Assembly (NCBI RefSeq): GCF_007830295.1
Contig: NZ_VLKC01000002.1
Span: 3,089,963 to 3,153,962, forward strand
Direction of reading: 5' to 3'
From: Sporomusa sp. KB1
GTDB taxonomy: Bacteria; Bacillota; Negativicutes; Sporomusales; Sporomusaceae
DNA: 64,000 nucleotides
A program made the translations under genes and the position numbers. How positions within the stretch are numbered: position 1 is the stretch's first letter; every line of letters begins with the position of its first letter. The notes beneath the pieces were generated by a model. That model made no database searches and was not told the DNA's origin. It saw nothing but the letters and a program-made list of their open reading frames with translations. Below are positions 53,544 through 62,006 of this stretch, in pieces.

Positions 53544-54782
53544 TTACAAAGAATGCTCCTTAATGTAATCAGACACTTTATGTCCAATAATCCTTTTCCC
53601 GGATATATCTAAATGTAAGCCGTCTTGCGCATATTTTACCGGCAATAATCCTTGCTCATCAACCAGCGGCGAGTATACATCGACATAAGAAGGCTGCCTT
53701 TTAATAAAAGCATTTACCTCAGCCAATTCAGTCTGCCAATTAGAAACTGTTGTTTCGTTAAAAACGCGTTGAATTCGTTCAGGGTTTATTGGCGGAAGGG
53801 TCAAAAAAATGGGCTTGATATTATTATCTTGGCATTTCTTACTAATAGCGGATAATGATTCTATTACATCATTGGCACTCGTTCCTTCCCTAATGCTGTT
53901 ACTGCCTCCCATAATAAGTAAGTATTTGGGTTTAAACGGCAGTACTTCTTGGTCAAAGCGTTCTGCCAATGTTTCCGCCGTATCGCCACTTTTACCTAGA
54001 TTTTTTGCTTTGTATGGCAAATAGGTTGAGTAATCAAAACGAGCATCCGAAGGGGGATTGGATATTGCCCCTCCACCATGGGTAATACTGTCGCCGAAGG
54101 TCGCCCATTCATAACTGCCAGTTTTGACTTGCAATAAAACAGGATCTGAATACAGTCCGATTGGTCGATTGTCTTTATCATAGGCAAGAACCCGCCAATA
54201 GTAAATTCCCTCATCTATTAGCGGCTCGGGGTCATAATAATCAAATCCTTGTTGCTGGATAGAATAGGAACGTATTCTGTGCTTTGAAGGTTCTGTTCCA
54301 TTTGGCGATTCAGGCCATTGGTCAGTGATTTCAATTTCATATTTGGCAGCGCCTTCTACCGGAATCCAGGAATATACAGGGTATAAGGGTAGCGGGCCGT
54401 CAGTATAAAGGGATGTAGGTGTTGGTTTGGACGGATTCAGGTGCATCGCACTGAGAGCTTTTGGCTTGGAAAAAGGGCCTACCGGATTTTTATCTAAATC
54501 TAACGGCCGGGCCCGAAAATAGAGCTTTTTGAGATCTTGGCCCTCAAATAAGGAAAGCGGTAATTGAACACCCGCCGTAAAAATGCTGGTTGTTGTGTAC
54601 ACTACTTGTTTTGGCATTGCCCGGACATCTTCATTCACTGCGACTGTAGCAATTTCTAACTCATACATCACAGCATCCTCAGCATTGGGCCATAAACATT
54701 CGATTTTTCCCGCCTGTGCATGGGCCAAAATCGTCAGAAAGGAAAAAATCGTCATAATAACAGTTATTTTCTTTAGTTGCAA
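53544..54782 (-). CDS. Secreted SGNH/GDSL hydrolase with fibronectin-III-like N-terminal half
   Basis: Protein of 413 residues with signal peptide (ITVIMTIFSFLTILAHAQA). Residues about 25-215 hold two beta-sandwich repeats (KIECLWPNAEDAVMYELEI and PVYSWIPVEGAAKYEIEI). The C-terminal part is an SGNH esterase: FGDSITHGGG (block I, catalytic Ser), GKSGDTAETL (block II Gly), IMGGSNSI (GxND-like block III with Ser) and DGLHLD (block V, Asp/His). It probably deacetylates or de-esterifies carbohydrate outside the cell. TTG 54782 has GGAGG nine bases upstream; an ATG at 54845 is in frame but lies before this site. Confidence 0.78.
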   Translation of the reverse strand: MQLKKITVIMTIFSFLTILAHAQAGKIECLWPNAEDAVMYELEIATVAVNEDVRAMPKQVVYTTTSIFTAGVQLPLSLFEGQDLKKLYFRARPLDLDKNPVGPFSKPKALSAMHLNPSKPTPTSLYTDGPLPLYPVYSWIPVEGAAKYEIEITDQWPESPNGTEPSKHRIRSYSIQQQGFDYYDPEPLIDEGIYYWRVLAYDKDNRPIGLYSDPVLLQVKTGSYEWATFGDSITHGGGAISNPPSDARFDYSTYLPYKAKNLGKSGDTAETLAERFDQEVLPFKPKYLLIMGGSNSIREGTSANDVIESLSAISKKCQDNNIKPIFLTLPPINPERIQRVFNETTVSNWQTELAEVNAFIKRQPSYVDVYSPLVDEQGLLPVKYAQDGLHLDISGKRIIGHKVSDYIKEHSL

Positions 54783-54937
54783 AATAGTTCGCCTCCATGT
54801 ATATATGCAGATAGGTTTAAATATATATTCTATGAAGCGATTCATTTTCCTGTCTTACAAGGGGCAGGAAAAATGAAGCAGCTTTATAAGAAAGTAAGAT
54901 GCTATACTAGCGCGTTAAAGTCGGTGCCAAAGTCAAA

Positions 54938-54980
54938 AAATAGCGTGATCCTTCGCGAATGTCGAGGGATCACGCTATTT
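54938..54980 (-). terminator. Intrinsic terminator after the flavoprotein gene
   Basis: AAATAGCGTGATCC (54938-54951) pairs with GGATCACGCTATTT (54967-54980); on the minus strand a T run follows. Confidence 0.75.
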
Positions 54981-55032
54981 CATTGCATCTCACTGACAGC
55001 AAATAGTAAAAGAGTCAGTACAGGATATGTGA

Positions 55033-55593
55033 TTACCGGCGTGCCAATTCTTGGCCGATATCATAGGCGCTTTGCAAAAGTTGTTTATTTTCACGCACCA
55101 TGCCGGCATTAGGCAAACCGCTTCCCACTAATGGCTTAGGACCACTTATAAAACCAACACGTTCCAATACTTGAGCTGTAGCCTCGACGGTATTTGTATA
55201 TGTAGTGCTATCTGGCTGAGTTTGGGTGAATATCAGGGCATATTTTTTGCCGTTACCGAGGCTGCTGCTAAAATCAGGTTTCAGATACCCGAATAACCGA
55301 TCCATAAAGAGAGCGGTTTGGGCAGTAAAGCGGCCAAAGTAAATTGGAGAGCCTATAATAATGCCATCTGCTTCGTCAATGGCTGTGAAAATTTCAGTCA
55401 GGTCATCCTCGACAACACACTTTCCAACTTTTTTACAGCCCCCGCATGCCTGACAGCCGCGTATATTCCTTTCGTTTAAATAATAAATAGCCGTATTGCT
55501 GCCTTGAGCCTTTGCTCCTTCCAAAGCCTTTTGCAGCAACACATCTGTATTGCCGTTTTTTCGGGGACTACCTACTAAGCCGATGATTTTCAT
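55033..55593 (-). CDS. Flavodoxin-fold NADPH-dependent FMN reductase / iron-sulfur flavoprotein
   Basis: Protein of 186 residues. GLVGSPRKNGNTDVLL is the FMN phosphate loop; GCQACGGCKKVGKC is a Cys-rich loop as in iron-sulfur flavoproteins, perhaps binding one cluster; IIGSPIYFGRFTAQTALFMDR is the FMN-ring region. A redox role in stress or quinone reduction is likely. ATG 55593 follows AAGGAGTG; GTG 55602 is upstream in frame. It is preceded by a MerR-type operator and by a merR gene on the same strand, which probably controls it. Confidence 0.83.
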   Translation of the reverse strand: MKIIGLVGSPRKNGNTDVLLQKALEGAKAQGSNTAIYYLNERNIRGCQACGGCKKVGKCVVEDDLTEIFTAIDEADGIIIGSPIYFGRFTAQTALFMDRLFGYLKPDFSSSLGNGKKYALIFTQTQPDSTTYTNTVEATAQVLERVGFISGPKPLVGSGLPNAGMVRENKQLLQSAYDIGQELARR

Positions 55594-55632
55594 CACAATC
55601 ACTCCTTATTTTATATTTTTTCCAATCTATAC

Positions 55633-55664
55633 ATTATGCTACATCACCTTAACGTTAACGTCAA
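55633..55664 (-). promoter_or_regulatory. MerR-type promoter: dyad between long-spaced boxes
   Basis: On the minus strand TTGACG (55664-55659) and CATAAT (55638-55633) are 20 bases apart, the long spacing that MerR activators correct. The dyad TTGACGTTAACGTTAAGG (core ACGTTAACGT) fills the -35 and spacer. Likely target of the regulator at 55810. Confidence 0.65.
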
Positions 55665-55679
55665 TATATAAAATAAAAA

Positions 55680-55805
55680 AAACACCTGAAATTTTCAGGC
55701 AGGTTATCTTAGTACGCGAGTCAAGACTCCCGCCTCTACAGGCGGCGTTAATTCAGGTGGAGTAGACTCTCCACCTGAACCCCAATGTTTCAGCTATGCT
55801 GAAAC
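55680..55805. repeat. Cluster of palindromes, possibly an IS200/IS605-type end or MITE
   Basis: Within 125 bases lie CCTGAAAT-TTTCAGG, CCGCC-TCTACA-GGCGG, TTCAGGTGGAG with CTCCACCTGAA (perfect), and GTTTCAGC-TAT-GCTGAAAC. The layout (a GACTCCCGCC hairpin followed by a TTCAGGTGGAG hairpin) resembles subterminal hairpins of IS200/IS605 relatives, but no transposase is present. One of them may end the merR transcript. Confidence 0.45.
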
Positions 55806-55809
55806 CAGT

Positions 55810-56253
55810 TCACTCAAGCAACGATTTTTTATGCACACATTCCGAAGGGCAAATTGCCAGAGAACAATTTTTGCATATTTCGAGTGAGTACATAGCTTTT
55901 TTTATACGTAATTGTGATTTTTCCAATTCCGCCACTCGATAACTAATTTGGCGAAATTCTTCCTCCAGCAAGTGATAGATTATTTTTATTTTTTCTTCCT
56001 TGCTTTGTGTCAAATCGATTCCTTTCAGCAGCTTGCGGATTTCCTCTAGAGAGAAGTCCAAATCTTTAAATCGTTTAATAAACATTAACCGTAGCAAATC
56101 GTTTTCAGTATACAGGCGGAAACCGCCAGAACTTATTTCAGAAGGCGTCAACAAACCCAGTTCTTCATAATACCGGATTGTACGTGGAGTGACTTTCGCA
56201 AGATTGGCAATATCTCCAATCTTGAGTAACTTATTATTGGTTTCTGTAGACAT
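55810..56253 (-). CDS. MerR-family regulator with C-terminal cysteines
   Basis: Protein of 147 residues. The winged helix has IGDIANLAKVTPRTIRYYEE then LGLLTPSE, and DLDFSLEEIRKLL leads into a coiled-coil dimer helix. The C-terminal ICKNCSLAICPSECVHKK has four Cys that may bind metal or sense oxidants. It probably activates the flavoprotein gene through the dyad at 55647-55664. The gene is on the same strand just upstream of its target with the palindrome cluster between. Confidence 0.85.
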   Translation of the reverse strand: MSTETNNKLLKIGDIANLAKVTPRTIRYYEELGLLTPSEISSGGFRLYTENDLLRLMFIKRFKDLDFSLEEIRKLLKGIDLTQSKEEKIKIIYHLLEEEFRQISYRVAELEKSQLRIKKAMYSLEICKNCSLAICPSECVHKKSLLE

Positions 56254-56551
56254 GCTAAAATCACATCCATAATAGTTAAATTTGCCTATTCATAAATTAT
56301 ATTTATTATCTGTATAACTACTCTAATTATAATACCACAACTATTCACGATAAAATAGAGCCTATAAAGCACATCATGGCTTACTTAAAGTCCCTAAGGA
56401 GCAGCATTTTTCTAAACTATGTGCAGGTGTTTCGAATCCTCTAGGGGGATAATTTAGAATATAGAGCATATATGTTCGCTATGGCAGGAGTTTACTTTAC
56501 GGATAAAGAAAGATATCTTGGAAAATCTATAAAAAAGAGAAGTGATTTACC
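56254..56551. other. Intergenic region, nothing firm
   Basis: AT-rich near the merR start, holding its promoter and that of the esterase, but no box pair was convincing. GGCAGGAGTTT near 56485 resembles part of repeat copy b. Confidence 0.4.
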
Positions 56552-57445
56552 ATGTCATTTATAAGAGACTATCTCATCGTTATGAAGGAAAAATTTGATC
56601 TTGAGAAAAATACAGTTGAACAGATACGCCGGGAATGGACGGCAGTGGCTAGTAAGGCGGAACTCCCCAGTGGTACTACTGTTGATAAGGTAATGGTAAA
56701 TAATTTACTGGCAGAGTGGGTTATGGCAGCGAATGTCCCTGCCGGAAATGAACAGGTAATTCTCTATTTTCATGGCGGTGGTTTTTATTCCGGTTCTTGT
56801 GATACTTATCGCGCTTTAGCAGCCAGTATTTCTGCAGCGAGCGCCGTTCGTGTCTTGGTGGTGGAGTATCGGCTGGCACCGGAACATAAATATCCCAGCG
56901 CCAATGATGATGCAATTAGTGCTTACCGTTGGCTTATTGAAAGTGGTATCTCGCCTAAAAATATTGTGATTGGCGGAGATTCTGCAGGTGGTGGTCTTAC
57001 GCTTATGACCTTACTATCATTACGCGATGCCGGTTATCAGCTACCTGCCGCCGCATTTATGTTATCGCCGTGGGCGGATCTAATAAACTTCGACGGTGAG
57101 TCCTATGCAAGTCGTGCGGCATTAGATCCCTTATGTAGTCTAAGCGGATGCAAACTATCCGCAGACTACTATATTGAAACTTCTGCTATAAAATCACCAA
57201 TCTTATCACCAATAAACCAAAACCTGGGTGGATTATCCAGTCTTTTAATTCAGGTCGGCGACCATGAGGTATTACTGGATGATTCTACCCGCTTGGCAGC
57301 GCGGGCTCAAGAAGCTGGCGTGGACGTTACCTTGGAAGTATGGGATAACATGTGGCATGTATTTCACGTCTTTGCTGCAATTGTACCTGAGGCGCAGCAG
57401 GCAATCAATAATATCGGCAAATTTGTACAAAAGCATGTTGGGTGA
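56552..57445 (+). CDS. Alpha/beta-hydrolase of the hormone-sensitive-lipase family
   Basis: Cytoplasmic esterase of 297 residues. YFHGGGFYSG (about 72-81) is the HGGG oxyanion motif of the HSL family, GGDSAGG (about 142-148) the nucleophile elbow, and DHEVLLDDS and WHVFHVF carry the likely Asp and His. The substrate is probably short-chain acyl esters. The start has AGAAGTGA upstream. A good terminator follows; it is a single-gene unit. Confidence 0.87.
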   Translation: MSFIRDYLIVMKEKFDLEKNTVEQIRREWTAVASKAELPSGTTVDKVMVNNLLAEWVMAANVPAGNEQVILYFHGGGFYSGSCDTYRALAASISAASAVRVLVVEYRLAPEHKYPSANDDAISAYRWLIESGISPKNIVIGGDSAGGGLTLMTLLSLRDAGYQLPAAAFMLSPWADLINFDGESYASRAALDPLCSLSGCKLSADYYIETSAIKSPILSPINQNLGGLSSLLIQVGDHEVLLDDSTRLAARAQEAGVDVTLEVWDNMWHVFHVFAAIVPEAQQAINNIGKFVQKHVG

Positions 57446-57499
57446 TGTACTTTTGTAAAGATGCAATTATTTTGAGTGCTATTGAATTATTGCAAAGCT

Positions 57500-57545
57500 A
57501 ATGCCGTTACCGACTGACATGGGTCAAGGTAACGGCATTTTTTGT
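57500..57545 (+). terminator. Intrinsic terminator after the esterase gene
   Basis: AATGCCGTTACC (57500-57511) pairs with GGTAACGGCATT (57528-57539) and runs into TTTTT. Confidence 0.8.
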
Positions 57546-57556
57546 AATGCACTTTT

Positions 57557-57580
57557 GAACATGGCAGTGGTGCCATGTTC
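57557..57580 (-). terminator. Hairpin, possible terminator of the RelA/SpoT gene
   Basis: GAACATGGCA (57557-57566) pairs with TGCCATGTTC (57571-57580), 46 bases beyond the convergent minus-strand gene. No strong T run. Confidence 0.45.
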
Positions 57581-57626
57581 ATTAAAGAAACACTTTTCGT
57601 TCTGATGTACCTTTTGGTTTGTAAAA

Positions 57627-58532
57627 TTATACAGAATAGAGGCTGATTAATGAAAATAATACGTGCTTTTCTATATGGATGTAAGCTGTGATAGCGGAAA
57701 AAAGATGTGGCAAGTTCGCCATATGGGTTATTAGCAATGCTAGAATCATGCCCATGGCGGTATTATATGTAGAGCCAATTTTTAGTGTTGTAAAATCGAT
57801 ATGTTTTTTTATAGTAGAACCTAAAGCTTCGATAAAAGGAATTTTCAGCCTCAGTTTTTCGGAAAGTGTTTGCGGTGTGGATGTTTTCGAAGAAAATAAT
57901 TTTGGTACAAAGAGCGCTTTTTTTGCTGCTACAGGAGAAGGTTGTAAATGATCACGAAGTACTACAAATTCTGAATCGGCTATTTCCAATAAGCCAGCCA
58001 AACGTGAGAACTTACGCCTAACGTTATAGGAAATAGTGGCTTGCGACTTATATTCTAAATCATGTTCAATTTCTGCCCAAGCATGCTGTAAAATAGAGCA
58101 AATTTGAATTTCAACTTTACAATTTGCAAAGTTTTTATATTTAGACAACTGTAGCTGGCTTGTTGTCAAACTAGCTATAAAATGTACGGATAAGTAACCA
58201 AATTGATTTACTGGCAGCAGCTTTCTCTTATCTACCGAGTTTATCGGATCAATTGCTAAGGATTCTTGAATGATATTTGCAACCAAATCAACATCATCCG
58301 AAAAATATGTAATAATGCGAATGCCGCATAAGTCGGTTATTCCTTCCAGTTTAGTATAATTTTTCTTAATTATTTTATTTTTTAGGCTAGTTTCTCCTTT
58401 AATACGTGATACGATAGAATGAATACGAATATTTTTTTCCATTAAAAAATTAGTTACTAAATCTTGCATTTCATGGGTAAAATCATTGTACATAGAATGG
58501 TTTTTTCTATACAAATCAAGTGTTTTTTCCAT
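57627..58532 (-). CDS. RelA/SpoT-domain (p)ppGpp synthetase-like protein with C-terminal membrane segment
   Basis: Protein of 301 residues. The N-terminal 170 residues match the RelA_SpoT synthetase fold: VSRIKGETSLKNKI, GITDLCGIRIITYF, FGYLSVHFIAS and QICSILQHAWAEIEHDLEYK (the Glu and the QHAWAEIEHD block are the catalytic region). There is no HD hydrolase, TGS or ACT domain. After about residue 245 a hydrophobic stretch (MGMILALLITHMANLPHLF) suggests one or two membrane segments, unusual for small alarmone synthetases. It stands alone with a possible terminator downstream. Confidence 0.78.
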   Translation of the reverse strand: MEKTLDLYRKNHSMYNDFTHEMQDLVTNFLMEKNIRIHSIVSRIKGETSLKNKIIKKNYTKLEGITDLCGIRIITYFSDDVDLVANIIQESLAIDPINSVDKRKLLPVNQFGYLSVHFIASLTTSQLQLSKYKNFANCKVEIQICSILQHAWAEIEHDLEYKSQATISYNVRRKFSRLAGLLEIADSEFVVLRDHLQPSPVAAKKALFVPKLFSSKTSTPQTLSEKLRLKIPFIEALGSTIKKHIDFTTLKIGSTYNTAMGMILALLITHMANLPHLFSAITAYIHIEKHVLFSLISLYSV

Positions 58533-58688
58533 TTAAATGCCTCCTAAGAATAATGAAATAGAATAACTTTATTTAAACGTAATTTTATGCAATCACTGGA
58601 GCTGAAAAGTCTAGGGGGTAAAAACAGTATGTTGCTTATTTTATAATATTACTCAACTTTTATAATTATTTTAGAAAAATTGCCTAGT

Positions 58689-58859
58689 TCATCGGCCACA
58701 TACAACAAAGCCAGAGCGGTTGCTCACTGTAGTTGGAGCACACCAGCCCTGGTTTTGGATTTCTTTGCCAGTAATTTGCTTCTGCGGATGCGTATTTGGA
58801 TTGCGCGGGTTACTAATTAGTTTCTTGATTTCAACTATTTCGTTATGAGTGCAATATAC
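58689..58859 (-). pseudogene. Fragment of a ParB-like / DNA-methylase N-domain (prophage debris)
   Basis: A 56-codon open stretch without a normal start reads EIVEIKKLISNPRNPNTHP, then NQGWCAPTTVSNRSGFVVCG. This matches the N-terminal ParB-like domain of phage-type DNA modification proteins, with the middle shortened and a stop after GR. Remnant. The rest of 58533-58886 shows nothing else. Confidence 0.55.
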
Positions 58860-58886
58860 ATTTATCAGTTTGTTATTCTCCGATAA

Positions 58887-59099
58887 TTACTTAATCACAT
58901 TAACATGGTCTGCCTTATATCCACGTTGAGTAGCCTTACAGCCTGATTTAAACTGTTGCATAAGCTCCGGTGTCTCGTCACGTGGCTTACGTCTGCCAGT
59001 TACACAGAATCTATCAGAGGTGACACCAATGGCATCGGCAATGCACCGACCAGCTTTGCATAGACGACACTCTAAATCTGAGCATGTAACGTCTGTCAT
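58887..59099 (-). CDS. Small Cys-rich hypothetical protein (phage-like)
   Basis: Protein of 70 residues with five cysteines in the first 33 (VTCSDLECRLCKAGRCIADA, then RFCVTG) and one later, a possible small metal site. Not recognised. Translation is well supported: GGAGGTGATC, fully complementary to 16S rRNA, precedes ATG. It lies directly upstream of a ParB-like fragment, so it is probably part of a decayed prophage or plasmid segment. Confidence 0.6.
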   Translation of the reverse strand: MTDVTCSDLECRLCKAGRCIADAIGVTSDRFCVTGRRKPRDETPELMQQFKSGCKATQRGYKADHVNVIK

Positions 59100-59146
59100 A
59101 AGATCACCTCCGGATATATCGCGCGGTTAGTTTAGCCGCGACATGC

Positions 59147-59263
59147 TCAGTAGCCTAAGTACATTACATTACGAGCAACAGCAGCTTTTACTGCATAGTT
59201 ACATAGTGGATCAGCAGGAGTGGCAGACATTTTGCCTTTAAGGACCAATACCAGGATGGCCAT
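59147..59263 (-). CDS. Possible 38-residue small protein
   Basis: Short frame ending KMSATPADPLCNYAVKAAVA then RNVMYLGY. The inner ATG (27 residues) has AAAGG upstream. Not recognised. It may belong to the same phage-like debris. The remainder of 59100-59400 shows nothing else. Confidence 0.25.
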   Translation of the reverse strand: MAILVLVLKGKMSATPADPLCNYAVKAAVARNVMYLGY

Positions 59264-59401
59264 ATATCTTTTTATATTATTCTTGTACTCAATCTTCAAT
59301 GTCGATTGGTATAGTTATGTTGTTCCTTTTTCTAAGAGGGATTGCAGCAGGGTCTAAACCGGGAAATAGTGTAAAGTTTCACATTGCCTGCAATTAGTTA
59401 A

Positions 59402-59440
59402 AATAAGCGTACCAGGCATAAAACTGCCGGTACGCTTATT
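59402..59440 (-). terminator. Intrinsic terminator after the permease gene
   Basis: AATAAGCGTACC (59402-59413) pairs with GGTACGCTTATT (59429-59440), just past the minus-strand stop. Confidence 0.75.
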
Positions 59441-59450
59441 GGTTATCACA

Positions 59451-60830
59451 CTATGATTCAGTAACCGCTTCCTTATGTATCGTTGTCCAGCGGTAAATAA
59501 TAATTGGCAAAATCAGTAGCGGCACACCAAGATATAATGAAGTTCTGAGTTCTTCGGTAAAAGCGACAAAGATCAGGCAAGCAATCTGGGTCCAAATGCC
59601 AAACTGAGTAATATACGGGAAAAGCGGTGCTTTATATTTTAGTTTCTTTACTTCAGCCGGGCTAAGCTGCTTCCGAAAATTGTATTGACTCCAGCAAATA
59701 GATATCCAGGAAATTGCTCCGGTAAAGCCGGATAAAGCCAGCAGATAGGTATAAATACTTTGATCTTGATCAATGGTATATAACACTACCCCAAGCCAAC
59801 ATACCACAATGGACAATGCCGCAGCATTTTGCGGCACGCCATGATTGTTGAGACGTCCCAGAAATTCGGGAGCCATCTTCTCCTGTGCCAGTGCATACAT
59901 CGCGCGCGAGCAGCCATATAAACCAGAATTTGAGCAGGAAATAGCCGCTGTCAAAACAACAAACGAGAAAATAGCGCCTGCCCATTCCAAACCATAAGCG
60001 CTCAATGCTGCTGCAAACACACTTGTTTCCAAGCTGGCTTTATCCCAGGGGAAAATAGTGACCAATAACAGCATGGGAATAATATAGAGCGAGATAATCC
60101 GCATAGTGATCTGTCTGATGGCAGATGGAATGGTCTTGGCCGGTTCTTTACTTTCCGCTGCTGCCAGACCGATTATTTCCGATCCCTGGAAATTAACTAG
60201 AACAATTACCATCGTCAGCAGCACAGCCCAATAACCTTTAGGCGCAAAACCGTCGTTAGATAACAGAATGCTAGTTCCCAGATAATTCCCACCACCAATA
60301 GCGCCAAAGAAAATCATGATGGCTAAACCGCAAAAAATTAGAAGAGCAACAATCTTAAACAACGCCAGCCAGAACTCCATTTCACCAAACAGATTAACCC
60401 GGGATAAATTTATAGATGTGATCGCTAAGCCAAATAGCACCGCCCACCACATTGCACTCACTGCAGGGAAAAAGCCGTTCATGATAATACCGGCAGCAAT
60501 CATTTCGGATGGTACATACGTTACCCAGGTTAGCCAGTAACACCAGCCCACACCACACGCCCAGGCCGGTGATATATAGTCACGGGTGTAACTGATAAAC
60601 GAACCGGCAATTGGCCGGGCCACCGCCAATTCACCCAAACATACCATAACAGCATAAACAATCAAACCGCCTAACAGGTAGGCTAGTACTGATGCCGGGC
60701 CGGCTTTGCCAACCACATACCCATTGCCTAAAAAATAGCCGCTGCCGATAATTCCCCCAAGGGCAATCATTTGCAGATGCCGGTTTTTAAGCCCCCGATT
60801 TAATTGTCTTTTAGTATCCTGCTCTTCCAA
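59451..60830 (-). CDS. Amino acid permease (APC superfamily, AAT type)
   Basis: Transporter of 459 residues with 12 membrane segments. It opens with LNRGLKNRHLQMIALGGIIGSGYFLGNG, the conserved start of bacterial amino acid/proton symporters, followed by GPASVLAYLLGGLIVY and NFQGSEIIGLAAAESKEPAKTIPSA. The substrate is uncertain among cationic, aromatic and GABA-like amino acids. Separate from the RpiR gene behind it by 147 bases. Confidence 0.87.
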   Translation of the reverse strand: MEEQDTKRQLNRGLKNRHLQMIALGGIIGSGYFLGNGYVVGKAGPASVLAYLLGGLIVYAVMVCLGELAVARPIAGSFISYTRDYISPAWACGVGWCYWLTWVTYVPSEMIAAGIIMNGFFPAVSAMWWAVLFGLAITSINLSRVNLFGEMEFWLALFKIVALLIFCGLAIMIFFGAIGGGNYLGTSILLSNDGFAPKGYWAVLLTMVIVLVNFQGSEIIGLAAAESKEPAKTIPSAIRQITMRIISLYIIPMLLLVTIFPWDKASLETSVFAAALSAYGLEWAGAIFSFVVLTAAISCSNSGLYGCSRAMYALAQEKMAPEFLGRLNNHGVPQNAAALSIVVCWLGVVLYTIDQDQSIYTYLLALSGFTGAISWISICWSQYNFRKQLSPAEVKKLKYKAPLFPYITQFGIWTQIACLIFVAFTEELRTSLYLGVPLLILPIIIYRWTTIHKEAVTES

Positions 60831-60977
60831 CTATCATTCCTCCAGTATTGTACAAAAATGCTTTTGGAATGATTATATCACAATACTTATTTCTGGCAAT
60901 GAGATTTCCATGATTATACAAGAAATAATGACAGTTGATAAAGCCGCTGTCAGCCACAGGGGCTATATAGATATTCG

Positions 60978-61832
60978 TTAATATTGGCCGGTTCTTTCCA
61001 GATAATCTTCCATTTTCATAAGACGGCTCTCGTTCAGGTCCCTATTCCGTTTGCTGACAAGCGCGACAATGGTTTCCATATTCATTATGAAACACACATA
61101 CGAATTGAAAAAGCTCATGTTCTCTATACTGTTGATGATGACTATTTCCGCGCCTTGTGCTATCGGTGCTGCGTAGCTGTCTGTCATGGCAATAACTTTG
61201 CATCCCGCATCGTTGGCCATTTCGGCTGCAAAAATAGTGTCGCTGGAATACCGATTAAAGGAGATCGCAATCAATATATCCTCAGCGGCCAAATCAATCA
61301 GACAGTCCACTAGTGGCTGATGGTTGCCAATGACTACGACTTCTGGCCGGATGCAGGAGAGCATGACGCCAAACGAAGCGGCAAAGCCCGAGCAAGCACG
61401 GAAACCGACAATGAAAACTCGTTTTGCCTTGGAGATCAGTTCTGCGGCTTCTATAAATGTAGAATTTGAATCGTTCAAGATATCTTTTTTGATATTCCCT
61501 AGAACATTTTGCCTTAATGCTGCTATCAGGTCAGAATCCGTAAGATTTTCATACTGCTTGATTTTTTCATAGGGGATTTCCCCAGGGGTACAATCAAAGT
61601 CCCGTTCAGCTTGCTCACGCTGGAAGGTCTTTTTAAATATAGTGAAATTTTCATAACCAAGTTTTTTGGAAAGACGGATTACGGAAGAAGCGCTTACACC
61701 GAGCCTTTCCGCGATTTCATTGGATGTGAGAAAGCAGGCTTGTTTTTTGTTTTTGAGCATAAAGTCCAAAACCGTCTTATCATTATTGGAAAGTTCTGTC
61801 TTACAGGCGCGCTGTTCTATCGTTTCCGCCAT
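60978..61832 (-). CDS. RpiR-family regulator (HTH plus SIS domain)
   Basis: Protein of 284 residues. The N-terminal helix-turn-helix has LTSNEIAERLGVSASSVIRLSKKLGY; the SIS domain (about 110-260) has FIVGFRACSGFAASFGVMLS, ISFNRYSSDTIFAAEMANDAG and CKVIAMTDS. SIS domains bind phosphosugars; some RpiR proteins instead control amino acid or nucleoside genes. It is divergent from the MATE gene, whose promoter region holds a 14-base inverted repeat that it may bind. Confidence 0.87.
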   Translation of the reverse strand: MAETIEQRACKTELSNNDKTVLDFMLKNKKQACFLTSNEIAERLGVSASSVIRLSKKLGYENFTIFKKTFQREQAERDFDCTPGEIPYEKIKQYENLTDSDLIAALRQNVLGNIKKDILNDSNSTFIEAAELISKAKRVFIVGFRACSGFAASFGVMLSCIRPEVVVIGNHQPLVDCLIDLAAEDILIAISFNRYSSDTIFAAEMANDAGCKVIAMTDSYAAPIAQGAEIVIINSIENMSFFNSYVCFIMNMETIVALVSKRNRDLNESRLMKMEDYLERTGQY

Positions 61833-61909
61833 ACGATCACCCTTTTCGCTGGTTTACCTTTATTGTATGTGTAATTTAAATCTTATGTCAATAATGTACT
61901 TAGAGTATA

Positions 61910-61938
61910 TTGACAAGGATTCTTTGATAGGATAGTAT
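61910..61938 (+). promoter_or_regulatory. Sigma-70 promoter of the MATE gene
   Basis: TTGACA (61910-61915), 17 bases, TAGTAT (61933-61938). Confidence 0.7.
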
Positions 61939-61940
61939 TT

Positions 61941-61985
61941 GATTATAAATAATCTTTTAATAGTGAAAGATGATTATTTATAATC
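61941..61985. promoter_or_regulatory. Perfect 14-bp inverted repeat downstream of the -10 (operator candidate)
   Basis: GATTATAAATAATC (61941-61954) and GATTATTTATAATC (61972-61985) are exact complements, 17 bases apart, covering the transcription start and early leader. The position suits a repressor such as the divergent RpiR protein. Confidence 0.6.
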
Positions 61986-62006
61986 AATAGTTCAAGAAGG
62001 TATTTT

